Assembly (NCBI GenBank): GCA_025201345.1
Contig: JAIXMG010000025.1
Coordinates: 248,001 to 312,000 of the forward strand
Origin: Thamnidium elegans
Lineage: Eukaryota; Mucoromycota; Mucoromycetes; Mucorales; Mucoraceae
Direction of reading: 5' to 3'
DNA length: 64,000 nt
Part shown: positions 37,161-48,032 of the stretch, in pieces
Layout: each line of letters starts with the position of its first letter
How positions within the stretch are numbered: the first letter of the stretch is position 1
Notes under the pieces: model-generated
Told to the model about the DNA's origin: nothing
Database searches by the model: none
What the model saw: only the letters and a program-made list of their open reading frames with translations
Position numbers and translations under genes: made by a program

Positions 37161-38242
37161 ATGAGTGTTTCTATCGAAGATAAAGTAAAGATTGCTGCTG
37201 GATTTCTTTTATCGAGTCCTCCCGGTGAAGTTAATGATGTATTCAATGGTAATATACGCGTGTGTATTTTATTTTTCTGTTTAAAACTTTGGTACTTAAT
37301 TTAAAACTAGATGTTCGTGCCTTGGTTAATAATGACGACGGACTTCAAGATGGCATTCTTCAAGCACTTGAACAGTATAATACTGAACAGCATATTACAG
37401 TTACACCTCCTGGTTTAGACCATGAAGTATGCAACTCCATGTAATAGAAAGATGAAGGTTTTAACATCCCTTTTTTTTTATATATTAGGTCATTGTAACA
37501 AAGCATGGTAAAATTGGAGAAGATAGATACCTTGACCCTCGTTCCAAGCAAACGTTTAAATTTGATCATATGCGTCTTGTAAAGTTTTTGCTTTCTTTAT
37601 ATTTAATGTCCTTTTTGTACTGATTCTTATTTAGGCTGCTTCTGACTTGGAAGAATATACAGAGGAACATGTTTTAGATAGCCTTCGAACAACCGTTGAA
37701 ACCGAATGTGTAAAATATGTTGAAGATCACTTTCCTAATGGTGTTTGTACAGTTCATTGTACCGAAACAGAGATTACCATTGCTATTGTTGATAACAAAT
37801 ATAACCCCAATAATTTCTGGAATGGCAGATGGCTTGCTGCTTGGATCTATGATACCCAATCCACTGACTTGAAAGGTACAACTAAAGTCAGTGTTCATTA
37901 CTATGAAGATGGCAATGTTCAATTGAATGCTGAAAAGAATTTCGAAACAAAAGTTGCCATGAAGGATGTAAAGTCTTTATATAGTGTTTTTTAAAAACAA
38001 CAAGAGAAAACTAAATGACTTTTTTTTTTTTCTATTAGGACGAACAACAATTGGCAAAGTTATTGGTAAAGGAAATTGCAGGATTCGATAAAAAGTATCA
38101 TACTTCTATGAATGAAAGCTATAGTGAACTTGCTGAAAGTACGTTCAAGAGTTTAAGAAGAGCTTTACCCATGACTCGTAATAAGATGGACTGGAATAAA
38201 ATTTTGAATTACAAGATTGGTAATGAATTATCACAGAAATAA
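37161..38242 (+). CDS. CAP1: F-actin-capping protein subunit alpha (CapZ alpha)
   Basis: Five exons. Starts MSVSIEDKVKIAAGFLLSSP with the family feature PPGEVNDVFNDVRALVNND. The middle and C-terminus are well conserved: NGRWLAAWIYD, KVSVHYYEDGNVQL, FKSLRRALPMTRNKMDWNKI. It forms a heterodimer with CapZ beta and caps filament barbed ends in actin patches. The length of about 270 residues is typical. Splices were checked by the in-frame join of each exon. The last codons are SQK followed by TAA at 38240. Confidence 0.92.
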
Positions 38243-39972
38243 ACTCTTTTTTTTTTTATGACTGTATGCATATTGCATATATTTCTTACTTTTCTTGGCA
38301 CATTTTTTTTTTATAAGAAATTAAACTTCTAGAGATACATTCATAACAGTTTTTTTTTTTAGAATATAATAGAATATATCTGTAAATACACAAAGGTTTG
38401 TAAGTAACGTATTTAAAAGTAAATAGTTTGGATATATTTACCAAAGTATACAACAATGCAGCCACTTAAGAGAGAGGAACGTTTTGGTTCATACAAAAAC
38501 ACTTAATAGTTATATGGGTTCTTTTAATCATTTTTGTGTTGTTGCTGTTGTTACTTAACTACACTTTACAATGGACAGTTACATTTTCTTTTGTTTTGAT
38601 TCAAACAAATGCAGTTATTATATTGATACCTGGTAACGTTTTCTTTCAACATAAACCAGGTATTATGATGTATGGAGGTATGGAATGTAGAGGATAGACA
38701 CTATTCTTGAAAACTTCACCCTTAAATCGAACATCACGAAATCCAGCGGCTACAGCGATATAATTATTTTCGATTAAAAACTGACATACCCTTAGTTCCA
38801 AAAAAAAAAAAAAAAAAAAAAAAAAATTGTAACGACATCAAAAATACAAGTTCTAACTTTCTTTTTCTTAGTTTTAGTAGTAAGCCTTAAGTCAAATTAT
38901 AAAATATAGCATACAAAACAACTTACACGCACATTAATTTTATTTACTAATATAATAGAAACCTATGTTGGCTTGGCTTCTACGAAATCACTAATTTCTA
39001 GATATAAAAAAGGTAATGCCATACTGTGGATCTCGAAATTTTTTGGTGCTATTTAATATAGAAAAAGAATAAATAAAAATATTATGTGCTTTTCTATTTT
39101 TATTTTTGCATCTTATATTATCGCTTGTCTTTATAGAAAATTTAGTGTTTTTACTTTTAATGGCTCCAGCGAGTGTATTTTCACAGATATATAGCATATC
39201 ATTTTTTAGTTACGTATAATCGTAATCATCGATCAAGAGCTGTTCCTTACTATTTCAATGTATTTTTTTCTCCAGTTTTCCCGACAATGTTAGTTTATTA
39301 GTGAAGTTTTTATGCAGAAAATATACTACAGAAAATTTCTTCGCTAGGTAGATTTATGTAGGTAAAAGCTCTTAAAGCTAACGAGGCTTCTCTCTGGATA
39401 ATATTTTCAGTAATAAAGGAGAGTAGGAAATGGGGAGTATATCATTTAAACTGGAATATATTGCTAAGAAGTATCCATAGTTTTGGTATAAATACCTCTT
39501 TGGATGAAACAGACAGTAATTGATTCCGGTATTTTTTCCACTAGAAAAAAAAAAATTGCCAAGAACGCGTAAAAATATTTTTTGTAAATTTATGAGACAA
39601 TGTAAGGCAATTATTATAGCCGTGAGAGACCGTGTAGTAGTACAGACTAGCAAAGCCCAGACCCCTTAGTTTGAGTGCAGATGTGTGTATATTAAGGAGA
39701 GTCAGGTATTTGTATTTGGTAATCAATTTGACATGGTACGTAGTGGGATATAATAAAAAGAAAAGGAGGAAATCGTGTAAGAAATAGGTACTTTTTTTTT
39801 TGATAATTGGGGATGCTTTTTAGCCACCCGTTGTTTTTTTTTGTGTGCAGTTTGTGTAATAAAGGACCTTTAAAAAAAAAATGGGACTTTTCCTTTATAA
39901 CTAGAAAATAAAAACATAAGGCTACTCCCTATTATTTATCCTTTTTTCTTTTTTTTAAATTATACAAAAAAA
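38243..39972. other. Intergenic region, possibly with one decayed exon
   Basis: 1.7 kb without a supportable complete gene. On the minus strand around 38655-38795 there is a protein-like stretch (NNYIAVAAGFRDVRFKGEVF) ending in a TGA, next to an A run of about 27 nt (38800-38826). It might be the last exon of an unrecognised gene or a relic. The rest is AT-rich. Confidence 0.35.
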
Positions 39973-41722
39973 ATGTCAAAGGAGTTTACAATTTGGGTCG
40001 AGGAAAAGGACTATTTTCCTGGAGATATAATCAAAGGTATCTTACTATGATATGATTCTAGTTACGACAAAATGAAGAAATAGTTATTCAACATGATAAT
40101 ATAATAGGTCATATCAAACTTGATTTAAAGAGATCAGCTGATATACAATTCATAACGCTAAATTTTAAAGGAACTGCCGAAGCACTTGGCGAAAAAATAT
40201 CATTACTTGATAAAACAGAGATACTAGCCTCACCAAAGACAGGACAAAAATATACAGTATTTAATAAAAATCAAGTATACACATTCCCATTTGAATTTGT
40301 TATTCCAAAAGATAAACTATTACCAAGCCATACAAGAGTAAACTATATTTTATTTTAAAGAAAAAAATCTATTATTAAAATATAACTAATCCATGTATGT
40401 ATAGATTTCTAAAATAGCCAATATCTACTATGTATTGACAGCAACACCAAAGCAGCGTTTACTTAACTTTTCAAATAGTTTATCTCCTATTATACATCCT
40501 ATAAAGATATTAGATTTTATTAATATCAATTTACCAGAATATGCTAAACGGGCTTGGTTAAATAGTGACCTTGGCTTTGTTAACGGTAGCAAAATAACTC
40601 AATGGAATTTAGTCTATTCTAAGTCCGCGTTCATGAAAGGTAACTATTTAGTTACAACATATTTTTTATATGTATGCCCATTCGGTACTAAAATATATGT
40701 GTATTATTATTTAGGTGATACCATAAATATAGAGTGTAATATAAATAATTTTCCTGAAATGAAAAAGTTAAAGGCAATCAAAATTTCGCTTTTAAGACAT
40801 GTTTATAAAACAAGTTCTGCAAAGTAAAATAACTAAAATATCATGTTGAATGTATGTATTATTTACTTACATATTATGTTATAGAATTATAGATAAGAAG
40901 ATATTGTCATTTAAGAGTATAGATTTACACGTAACAGAATCAACATCAACACAATCAATTTATATAAAGCTACAAATTCCATCAGACACACCGGCTAGTA
41001 TTTTTCCAAACACAGGCCGTATCTTGAGTTTATCTTATTGTTTACAAGCTGAACTAAATATGAAGGGAGTAAAATCAGCTATAAAATTAAAAGATACATA
41101 TATGCAAGAAACTGCTATTGTGATTGGTACATATTCTGATGCATCACTTCTCGAAACAAACATATACCCCGTTACAAAAGCAAGTACTATCAGTCATAGA
41201 AACTCTTCTGTATCAACATTACAATCACAAATGAGTTTCCATAGCTCTGCTGTTGATTCTGCTGAACTTGGACCATTAGAAAGATTAGATTCAGATCAAG
41301 CACAGAAACTTAATGTACAACGTAAATCTTATTTAAATAGAAGTCATACACCTATTCCAAAAGATTTATTTATTAGAGAGGTATCACCAGAACCAACACA
41401 TAAAAGACAGTCTTATAATCCTATACATCAACCTGTTGACAGATCGTTAACGCCTTTACCTTCCGTAAGGTTAAAAGGTTCTAATACTGTAAGTTACACT
41501 CAACAATCTCAAAGAAAATTTGTTTATCTACAACCGGAACCTTCTGCAGTTACAATTTCATCACCTCATGAAATTGGACCAAACGATATCATTAATCGAG
41601 GTGATGGTGGTGGTAGAGAATACTTTTTTCGTCCAGCAACACAATATTCTGACAAAGAACAAGTCCCTAGTTTAATAAGACATGATACTGTTTCTACGGC
41701 ATCTTCTGCTGAATTACATTAA
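39973..41722 (+). CDS. Arrestin-fold trafficking adaptor
   Basis: Five exons. The N-terminal arrestin domain starts MSKEFTIWVEEKDYFPGDII and continues with the typical strand pattern (GHIKLDLKRSADIQFITLNF, then FPFEFVIPKDKLLPS). The C-terminal arrestin domain begins with KSAFMKGDTINIECNINNF and KLKAIKISLLRHVYK. A Ser/Thr/Pro-rich C-terminal tail of about 150 residues follows (41160-41720). Fungal alpha-arrestins link ubiquitin ligases to membrane transporters for endocytosis; no clear PPxY motif is seen in the tail, so ligase binding is uncertain. Ends at TAA 41720, with 83 bp to the convergent HUT1 gene. Confidence 0.8.
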
Positions 41723-41805
41723 AGACGAATATCCTTTTTACTTTGTGAATAAATAAATATATACATGTATGTATATATAGAGAGATTTTTTTTATTTTAT
41801 AATAT

Positions 41806-42895
41806 CTAGATGGCTTTTTTCGTTTCTAATATGGGTGCAGTTTCTTTCGTTGTTGCAGTATTTAACGTCTTTTTTGCCTTAGCCTTTTGTTGTTTACCAA
41901 TATAAGCTTCAATACCAATAGCTATATATAAAAATATGAGTATCAAAATATCTAATTATAGATATTTATATTGACTTACCGAAAAATACAAGTGCAACAC
42001 CACTCCATTGACCACTGTTTAAAGTGTGACTAAACCAAAATACACTGAGTAACATGGTGAATAATTTACGAGTGACAGTGACAGTTACTAAACGAAGACT
42101 ACCGTAATGCTGAAGGGTATAAAAGATAAAGCATTGTCCGACAGCACCACAGAAACCGAACAAGACAACATCACGAATAACAGCAGGGTGATCTTGGAAA
42201 AATGTTAATGCTTGTTGTAATTCATCGTTATAAGGGTGTAAGAGTAAATAGCAAGCAGACAGAACAGAACCCATAGCATTCATATAGAACATCATATGTT
42301 GACCACTAACAAGTTCATTGAATTTAGAAAAGATTTGATCTTGCGTGGCATTTGTTAACCCGTCAATGCAAAGGTTAGTACAGAGTAAGAAGAGACCCCA
42401 TAATGAACTGTTAGCAGCAGCTGATTTCTTGGTAGAAGGTTGACACAACATAAAGAACGAAACACCGGCAGTCACCAACATAACACATATATATTTATGC
42501 ATAGGGAATTTACGTCGATAGACAACAACGTTCATAATTAAAACAGGCACCAATTTACAGGACTTTCCTAAAATCATGGTAGGATAATCGATATGCTTTA
42601 ATGCAGCATAGCCGAAAGGAGAACCAATACAATTAAATAATGCTACCTGAGCGTATTTGAAGTAAAGAGCCTTTGGTGTTTGTTGTAAATTTAAACTTCT
42701 TCCACATGCCTTTAAATAAATAAATGCTACCATGGCAGCAATAATAGATTGAATCAAGTTTAAAACAATAAAAAATCTAAACTTTTTTGGTGTCTCTTCG
42801 TCGCCATAAGGTGTTGTGCTTACACGCTCTTGTACTACTCCCCATGTTAAAAAGCAAGTATAAATGCCAATAATACAAAGCGCAAAACGAAGCAT
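41806..42895 (-). CDS. HUT1: UDP-galactose/UDP-glucose transporter (HUT1, SLC35B1 family)
   Basis: Two exons. Helices with SLC35B1 motifs: LCIIGIYTCFLTWGVVQERV (first helix), FGYAALKHIDYPTMILGKSC, KLVPVLIMNVVVYRRKF, LCIDGLTNATQDQIF and GQCFIFYTLQHYGSLRLVTV. The C-terminal exon joins across GTAAGT to give VFFAIGIEAYIGKQ and ends in KKAI, a dilysine (KKxx) ER-retrieval signal, which fits the ER location of the family. I chose ATG at 42895 (MLRFALC) because a hydrophobic first helix follows directly. An in-frame ATG upstream, near 43012, would add a poorly conserved leader and is less likely. Confidence 0.88.
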
Positions 42896-43231
42896 GTCAA
42901 TTATATGTAAAGGTAAAATGAAGAGATCTAGAATCGAAAAAAAAAAATATTTAATTAAATCAGCCAAAAATAGGAGAGGTGTATGCATTTTATTGGATGG
43001 TGGTTTAAACATTGCTTGTATCACAATTTCATTGGCTCGTTTGGGTAATGAAGGAAAGGGTATGGTTTAAAGCGCGCGTGGTATTAACTTATGTTATCAT
43101 TTAGCTTTTTTTCTCTCTTCGCTGTTTGTTGTTTACATGGCTTTTTTTTTTTTTTTTTTTTTGCTTGTCTAAAAAATAACCAATTAATCAAGGTATATGC
43201 CTTTTTTTCTTCTTTTTCAGCCAATCGGTAC

Positions 43232-43620
43232 TTAATATATAAGACACGAATTGTGTACAAAATAACAACAAAAAGGAATATTTGCATTTGCCAATATAGT
43301 TACATCTATCGGTAGCAATTGACCTTCGTATCCAGCATTCGGTAGGACTAGATGCCTTTTTGACGGATTGTTTTCAGAGGTGCGTGCTTTTAAAAAAGGG
43401 GTAACTTGTTTTTTACACACATATTGCAGTTCAGCAACTGTACATAGAATACCATTGAGTTTTGGGCTTTGTAGATAAGGTATAAAAGTGCAGTGATTAA
43501 TGGCGCAGGAACAAAAACCAGTTAAATATTGCTCTTCTACGTATCCAGTTTCAATAACTTGCGTTTTTCTGGGCGTATGTAAAGATATCGTCACTCTGTA
43601 ACAGAGCCTATATTTTTAAA
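43232..43620 (-). pseudogene. Open stretch without ATG, possible gene fragment
   Basis: About 125 codons are open on the minus strand with protein-like composition (IETGYVEEQYLTGFCSCAIN, LVLPNAGYEGQLLPIDVTIL) ending in a TAA. No ATG begins it. A possible acceptor (ATATAG) lies just upstream but no preceding exon was found. I do not recognise the family. It may be a fragment or the last exon of an unrecognised gene. Confidence 0.3.
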
Positions 43621-43854
43621 GTATTTTAAAGAAAAAAAAAGAAAAAAGCTTTAGGTGAAACAAGACAGATAAAAAGTACTTGGACCCTCAAGTCTGAAAC
43701 ACATTTGGTTTCTACCATTTAGTCATTTTGAATTTGAAGTCGCTATTTCTTAACTTGTTTTCTTTATTCAAAAAAAAAAAAGATATTTTACGTAGCATAT
43801 TCATCTTTCTTGTGTTTTTTTATATGAGTTTTTTGATATACATATTATTATTAT

Positions 43855-46462
43855 TTAAATCTCCACGAGAATAATTGTACAATCATCATAATCTTGTAAG
43901 GTAGAAGCAAAGAAACCATGCGCACCTTCTCTGTTAGCAAAGTATCTAGCAGAAGAAACTAACGTACGTTCTTTAACCTTTCGCGCCTGAGCCTCTTCTT
44001 CTGTTAATTCACGATACAGTAAAGGTATACGGGGGAATTCTTCGTTTTTAGCGTTATCAGAAGAAGCATCAACATCCATTGGCGATGTATCGGTATTTGT
44101 ATCTTCGTTTTCATCCTTCTCTTTTGTGCTTTCATCTTTAACACTATCTTCCTTTATATCATCTTCCTTATTAACGTCCTTCTCATCGCTTTCTTCTTTA
44201 TCAGATACTTTTTCGTCCAATTCCTTCTCATCTGATTCATCCATTTTTTCAGATTTATTATCGGTAACATCTTCAGAATTGTCGACTTCTTCATCACCGT
44301 CTACATCCATTTTGTCTTCTTTCTTTGTATCCTTTTTAACATTCTTTTTGGTTTCTTTCTTGGCATCTTCAGTTTTATTTTCTTTACCATGTTCAATAGT
44401 TTGTCCCTTAATTCTTTCCTCTTCCTCCAACAAGTATTTCCCAATCTTTTCGCCATCTTCAATCATAGGACCAATCACCTTTGCGATAGCTCTATTTTGT
44501 CTTTCAGCAGTTTCTTCATACATATAATCAAAAGTACCATCTGTACTCATAAAGAGGAAATGCCTTCGCTTTTCTTTATGTGGACCATTCAATAAGATAG
44601 TATGATCTACATAAGGTTGATCTGATATTCTAATGAATGTGACATCAGGTTCACAAGAAATAATTTTATGTAATGGATCCATTTTGAAATCTAAATCTCC
44701 ACAAGAACGAGCCACATTAAGCGATGGTATACGATCTTCACGTATACGGTTCTTTACAACAGGACTGGTTTGACTTGTATTAGCGTTTGCTGTAGTGCGT
44801 ACAGCACTTTGAGCTGCCCAACCTCCCACTTCATTTGCTACTGCTGTTTCCGCAGCTTGGGCTGCTGACTTATCAAGACCAGCCTGATAATCCTTTGGTC
44901 TAATTCTTGCATTTTTTAAAGAAATACGTTTAGCATGTCGGTTACCATCCTCTCTTAACTTATCAGAATCAACCTTTATAACACGATTTTGAACAGAATC
45001 AACGAATTCACCACCATTTTCCAAAATATGACGAGCCAAATGTTCAAGATATGGTTTATGATCTTGAGAAGCAAATACAACGTCCATTTTATAATCATTA
45101 TCAATACCCAGTGTATTTGCATTTTCAATTGAAGTAGGTGGAGCAGTAGAAGGTTCAGGTGCTGATATTAAGACAGTACGTGAATCACCCACGTTTATAT
45201 TAATTAGCCACTCGCCCAAGAATATATTTAAGATCAATGTACATCCATCGTTATCTACATGTTCCTCTGGGCTCGATTTATTTTCAATTTGTTCTCGTTT
45301 CATCTTTAAATATTCATCATCTAATACTTGAATCATGGTTTTGATATCACTTTCCAACTTTTTTTGTACCGACTCTTCTCCTAATGTTGTCACATCATAT
45401 TCTGAACATAATTTATCTACTGCTGCTGGTGTCTTGCGAACAAAATATTCAGAACAACCGGGTCCGCCATGACCATCGGCAAGTATAAATAAACGACCCT
45501 TTACTGCTCCATCCTTTAATATATCTGTCACTCTAAATTTATCTTCGCAGTTCACTTTAGGAATTTTGATCTTTTCGTGTGAACGGAAACGGGGGTAAGA
45601 ATATCCTTTTTGTTGAACAATGGCGAAATGGCCTGCGATTGGGTATTCTGTAAAATTGATTGGATCAATGTAATCAACATCGGCCGTAGGAGGAGAATAT
45701 AATAACGAATAATCTGCAATTGTATCTTCTTCTATAAGTTCATTCGTCTCGTTTGTTTCGTCTTCCGATCCAGTTATTGTAAAGCTAATTTAAACACGTA
45801 AGTATTTTTTTTTTTACCAAATAAAAACACACACACACAAAAAAAACTTACTCGTATTCATCGTCATCTGTATCTACTTCAATATCTGAACTTCCTTCAG
45901 TATTTTCCTTCTTCTTTGTCTTTTGAAGTTTTGACTTCTTTTTAGCGTGTTTAATTAATGAGATTTTACGTTGACGTTTTCCACTGTGATTTGCATAGTT
46001 GCCACCTGAAGCAACATATTCCACAGGACGAAGTATAATGGGTTCATCAGGAATAGCCATTTTTTCAGGTGCTGTAATTCCATTCAAGATTTCATCGGCA
46101 ATAGCATACTTTGCTTGTCTGCCTACACCATCTTTATCGATACGAAAAGGGTCAGAGATCTTTAAATCTCTAGCAATTTTCCGCGAAGTAGATATAATGC
46201 CTTGAATTGTACTTTTAGGTGTTTCCCCTCTATTTAATTTAAAAAAAAGAATGATTAAATAAAATTAACGCGAAATGATTTTGATTCATGTATACCTTAG
46301 AGGTAATAAATTTAAGGCTCGAACTGCAATTACAAGTTGTGCTGCGTTCATAGCCTGGTTACCGTAATGAAATAATGTTGCCATGATCTTCATAAAAGAA
46401 GAATTGGCCCTTAATTGTTCGGAAATATTCAATTGCGTGAGTTCTGTATCGACTGTTTCCAT
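43855..46462 (-). CDS. PP2C-type protein phosphatase with N-terminal winged-helix-like domain
   Basis: Three exons. The N-terminal 110 residues (from METVDTELTQLNISEQLRAN; core QAMNAAQLVIAVRALNLLPL then GETPKSTIQ and PFRIDKDGVGRQAKYAI) look like a HARE-HTH/GDS1-type winged helix. A Lys-rich then acidic linker follows, and then a PP2C domain. PP2C metal-site and core motifs are present: VNCEDKF, ADGHGG (around 45470), VGDSRTVL, ARSCGDLDFK, STDGTFDYM, and DDCTIILV at the C-terminus, with DD where DN is usual. A long Lys/Glu/Asp insertion (about 44030-44420) interrupts the catalytic domain. The last intron (around 45787-45851) joins DDEYD to FTITGSEDE in frame, so the two parts belong to one gene model. 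Mg/Mn-dependent Ser/Thr phosphatase; substrate unknown, nuclear location possible. Confidence 0.78.
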
Positions 46463-46610
46463 TATAAATTATAGGACATTAACTGTAATGATTTTAATAT
46501 AAACACAAATGGTAGTCAAAAGAGAAAAAAAAATTCAAAGTAAAAGATTGCCCAATGACGTCACTTACACGTGGTATAGTCACGTGACTTTAATCTCTCT
46601 CTGTCTCTGT
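46463..46610 (-). promoter_or_regulatory. Promoter of the PP2C fusion gene: CRE and two E-box palindromes
   Basis: About 95-125 bp upstream of the ATG lie TGACGTCA (46556-46563, a perfect ATF/CREB palindrome), CACGTG (46568-46573), and GTCACGTGAC (46579-46588, a perfect 10-bp palindrome of the Cbf1/USF class). A (CT)n/(CTGT) tract follows at about 46592-46610. Confidence 0.5.
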
Positions 46611-47260
46611 CAAAAAACATTAGCATAGTTTTGATGTTTTTTACGCATAAACTGACGATAGTTTTGTTGTGACTAAAATAGAACAATTAAGGTACTGATA
46701 TTTTTTGTCTTTTTTTTAAGTAAGCGCTACAAAAAAGTTGTATTCCAACTCCTTGATAATCGTGGTGTATTTTTTAAAAAATACCTTCACTAGAAAACCC
46801 TAATGTCCTATTACTATACCATACTCTCTACCACACACTGGACAATATAGGTATATTACTGGGAGTTTTTTATCAACCAAACGCCTTTTATATTGGACGT
46901 CATTGTAAACAAAATAACAGTGCATATTTCACTCTTGTTAGACAAGCCAATCATTCACTAAAGATAGTTCCCCATCTCCCTCTCAAAGATGCAAATTTTC
47001 TACTTTTTCCTTTACTTTTAAAGTTCCACTTCTCCGATGATGTGTGACCTCAAAATAATAAAAATCTTTATAAAAAAAAAAAAAAAAAATACCCTCATGA
47101 TCAGAAGGAATTTTATTCCATTGTATAAAAGACTAATAGAGTTAGGGTTATTTTGACTTTTTAGCTTATTTTCCAACATACTCAGAAAAATGACCAATTT
47201 CTGGTCAAATAGTTATAAAGATTCTTATTTACTAAATTTGGACGAACTCTTTTTATGCCT
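46611..47260. other. Spacer
   Basis: AT-rich DNA without a recognisable gene. An A run occurs at 47071-47089. Confidence 0.4.
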
Positions 47261-47264
47261 CCAG

Positions 47265-47430
47265 TGCCAATTGACACTTTTTGAGATTAGCTCACGCTTT
47301 TGAACATCCCAATAGGCGCTTTTCTCAGGATCCAATTCGCGCATTTCACTGATCCAATTTGCGCTTTTGACCAAATTAAATCACGCTTTTTAATAGCTCA
47401 ATTAGCGCTTTTGGTAATCCCAAATGGTGT
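47265..47430. repeat. Degenerate tandem repeat with GCGCTTTT core
   Basis: Six or more units of about 20-28 nt share CCAATT.GCGCTTTT or TCACGCTTTT (for example CCAATTTGCGCTTTTGACC at about 47354, CAATTAGCGCTTTTGG at about 47400). The block begins next to CCAGTGCCAATT, which is also found in the TIR of the element at 50092. Confidence 0.55.
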
Positions 47431-47599
47431 ATTCAATAAATACATTCAACTTTCCTTTGCATAGGATAATGTCATTCATGAATTAATGTGCTTGATCAGC
47501 TAAGAATATGAATTGTTGTTTATTATGTCATACAGCTATTCTTTTCACAGCTATCTAACTTGTCTGTAGCAGTCAGTGACGATATAACTTAGCATAACT

Positions 47600-47899
47600 T
47601 ACAATTAATATGAATAAAGATGCTATTTCAGCTCAATGGGTAACTCGGCTATTCATAAGAAAAACGGCGAACTCAGCTTATTGATTGAAAGCAGAGGATA
47701 TAAACATGTCTATCTTCCCTCGTATTTACCTGAGCTCAATCCTCTTGAACGATTATGAGCAGCCGTAAAAGGGAGGGTAAGATGTAGTCAATTTGGGAAT
47801 ACTGAAGATCTAAAAACAAGAATTGTTGAGGCATGCGATCAAGTTTTCGGAGCACATTTATCTGCTTTTGAAGATTGTTTGAATGATCGTCCTTTATAA
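47600..47899 (+). pseudogene. Tc1/mariner transposase C-terminal relic
   Basis: Reads LLIESRGYKHVYLPSYLPEL, then NPLERL, a TGA stop, then AAVKGRVRCSQFGNTEDLKT, ending CLNDRPL and TAA at 47897. PELNP(I/L)E is the conserved segment holding the third acidic residue of Tc1/mariner DDE transposases; the family normally has a Trp where the TGA lies. Upstream sequence for the first two Asp residues is not recognisable, so this is a fragment. Confidence 0.72.
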
Positions 47900-48032
47900 A
47901 CACGTTTTATTATAAAAAAGGTATGTAATTCATTTAGTTTTTATATGAATTAGATATACGAAAACATGGTATATGATTTATAGGATATGGGAATGAAAGA
48001 GGAGATATCATAAGGAGGGGAAGGGAGAAACG

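Noticed and set aside
42896..43024. Longer N-terminus for HUT1 from an upstream ATG
   Set aside because: The extension is hydrophobic but not family-like and is separated by an A/T run; the ATG at 42895 leads straight into the conserved first helix.
44126..44527. Ser-rich plus-strand ORF opposite the PP2C insertion
   Set aside because: Complement of the Glu/Asp/Lys-rich stretch; no start context or domain.
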